Shown in pieces: positions 13,447 to 14,280 of a stretch of 14,280 nt of DNA. The DNA is from CAYJKB01 sp964370625 (GTDB lineage: Bacteria; Bacillota; Clostridia; Oscillospirales; Butyricicoccaceae): the NCBI GenBank assembly GCA_964370625.1, contig CAYJKB010000051.1, positions 1 to 14,280 on the forward strand. The letters run 5' to 3'. Every line of letters starts with the position of its first letter. The stretch's first letter is position 1. The notes below the pieces were generated by a model. It saw nothing but the letters and a program-made list of their open reading frames with translations. It searched no databases and was not told where the DNA came from. A program made the translations under genes and the position numbers.

Positions 13447-14220
13447 ATGAGATTACTTACAATAGGTGACGTGGTATCAAAACCTGGCATTAATATGCTA
13501 TCACGTCATTTGAAAAAAATAGTACGTCAAGAAAATATTGATTTTGTGGTTGTAAATGGTGAAAATGCGAGTGGTGTGGGAATTACTCCATCGCAAGCTG
13601 ATGATATTTTCGATGCAGGTGCACACGTTATAACATTAGGCAATCATGTGTTTAAAAAACGTGAAATAGCAAATTATCTTGAAGATACACCATATATTTT
13701 GCGTCCGTCAAATATGGCGCCACAACTTCCTGGATATGGATATTATATTTACAATGAAGGTAAGCTTGGCAGAATACTTGTTATTAACTTAATTGGTAGA
13801 TGTGATATGCAGTTTGGAAATGAAAATCCATTTCTTGAAGTAGAACGTATTTTAAAAAAATGTGAAGGCGAATATGATACTGCCATCTGTGAAATTCACA
13901 CAAATGCAACGAGTGAAAAAATTGCAATGGGATTTCATTTAGATGGTAAAGTTGCTGTAGTTTATGGCACACATACACATGTGCCAACTGCTGATATTAA
14001 AATTTTGCCTAAAGGCACAGGATATATTACGGACATCGGAATGACAGGTCCTTATTTGTCTGTCTTAGGGGTTGAGCCGGCTCAATCTATAGCTATGTTT
14101 CGTGGAGACCTAACAGAGTACTTTAAAGCTGCCTCTGGAGATTGCATCTTGTCTGGTGCAATATTTGATATTGAAGGCAATAAATGTACGAGTGCCACAA
14201 GATATGAAATAATTGATTAA
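13447..14220 (+). CDS. ymdB: YmdB-family metallophosphoesterase
   Basis: In B. subtilis YmdB is a 2',3'-cyclic nucleotide phosphodiesterase that affects motility, biofilm and RNase Y-linked mRNA levels. Metal-site residues are present: D8 in IGDVVSKPG, E39-N40 in NGENASG, N66-H67 in LGNHVF, H151 in EIHTNATSEK (most members have HAEATSEK; here N replaces E), and HTHVPTAD with H176 and H178. Length 257 aa is near the family's 260-265. I prefer ATG at 13447, because AGGTGA at 13439-13444 is the only Shine-Dalgarno and the family N-terminus is M-R-L/I-L. The in-frame GTG at 13441 overlaps that site and has no site of its own. It follows the prs stop by nine nt and shares its transcript. Confidence 0.93.
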   Translation: MRLLTIGDVVSKPGINMLSRHLKKIVRQENIDFVVVNGENASGVGITPSQADDIFDAGAHVITLGNHVFKKREIANYLEDTPYILRPSNMAPQLPGYGYYIYNEGKLGRILVINLIGRCDMQFGNENPFLEVERILKKCEGEYDTAICEIHTNATSEKIAMGFHLDGKVAVVYGTHTHVPTADIKILPKGTGYITDIGMTGPYLSVLGVEPAQSIAMFRGDLTEYFKAASGDCILSGAIFDIEGNKCTSATRYEIID

Positions 14221-14224
14221 ATAT

Positions 14225-14258
14225 TAAGGTGTGACAGATATGTCACACCTTAGATTTT
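14225..14258 (+). terminator. Terminator of the glmU-like/prs/ymdB operon
   Basis: A perfect 12-bp stem, TAAGGTGTGACA (14225-14236) / TGTCACACCTTA (14241-14252), loop GATA, starts four nt after the ymdB stop and is followed by GATTTTAT, a weak T-tract. The strong stem makes termination likely, and the symmetry allows two-way action. Confidence 0.75.
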
Positions 14259-14280
14259 ATATTATATAAAATTATTTTTT

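Noticed and set aside
1..14280. CRISPR array, toxin-antitoxin pair, prophage or defence island
   Set aside because: No spaced direct repeats, no paired small ORFs with toxin or antitoxin features, and no phage structural or defence-type genes were found on either strand.

Overview
This is a low-GC Firmicutes-type window, most likely a gut-associated member of the Clostridia. The evidence is AT-rich codon use, strong AGGAGG-type ribosome binding sites, a tRNA-Leu gene with encoded CCA, a ThiI without a rhodanese domain paired with its own cysteine desulfurase, a Pth with the short N-terminal extension I associate with clostridia, and a glmU-like/prs/ymdB order. A run of exactly 100 N (7952-8051) shows it comes from a draft or scaffolded assembly. 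The genus cannot be read from the sequence.

Layout. (1) 1-88: the 3' two-thirds of a tRNA-Leu(GAG) and its terminator. (2) 135-2435: a single-gene unit. An extended -10 promoter drives a leader of about 280 nt with a possible very short ORF, several hairpins and an intrinsic terminator (378-406) just before the gene. The gene encodes a 641-aa MutS2-like ATPase that keeps the core and KOW/SH3-like domain but has no Smr domain. It has its own terminator. (3) 2484-4502: a promoter and a large uncharacterised secreted lipoprotein. Two interleaved terminators (4526-4560, 4616-4649) lie in the convergent gap that follows. (4) 9433 down to 4652, minus strand: an operon of cysteine desulfurase, REP-associated-type tyrosine transposase (split by the gap), thiI, cinA and pth, with a promoter at 9405-9433 and a probable terminator at 4526-4560. 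The desulfurase and ThiI should make 4-thiouridine in tRNA; CinA deals with damaged pyridine nucleotides or competence; Pth recycles peptidyl-tRNA. (5) 9487-10863: purA with a strong divergent promoter, then a 356-nt hairpin-rich gap. (6) 11169-14258: a GlmU-like acetyltransferase whose N-terminal uridyltransferase region is degenerate, then prs and ymdB, then a terminator.

The most interesting item is region 2. Canonical MutS2 is now known in Bacillus subtilis as a factor acting on collided or stalled ribosomes. A MutS2 relative without Smr, behind a leader built like the ribosome-mediated attenuators of antibiotic-inducible ribosome-protection genes, suggests an inducible translation-stress or antibiotic-tolerance factor. 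The leader elements and domain absence are visible in the sequence; the function is inference. Other points of note are the transposase embedded in the sulfur-transfer operon with inverted-repeat arms bracketing the assembly gap, and the degenerate GlmU N-terminal domain. The rest is ordinary housekeeping.
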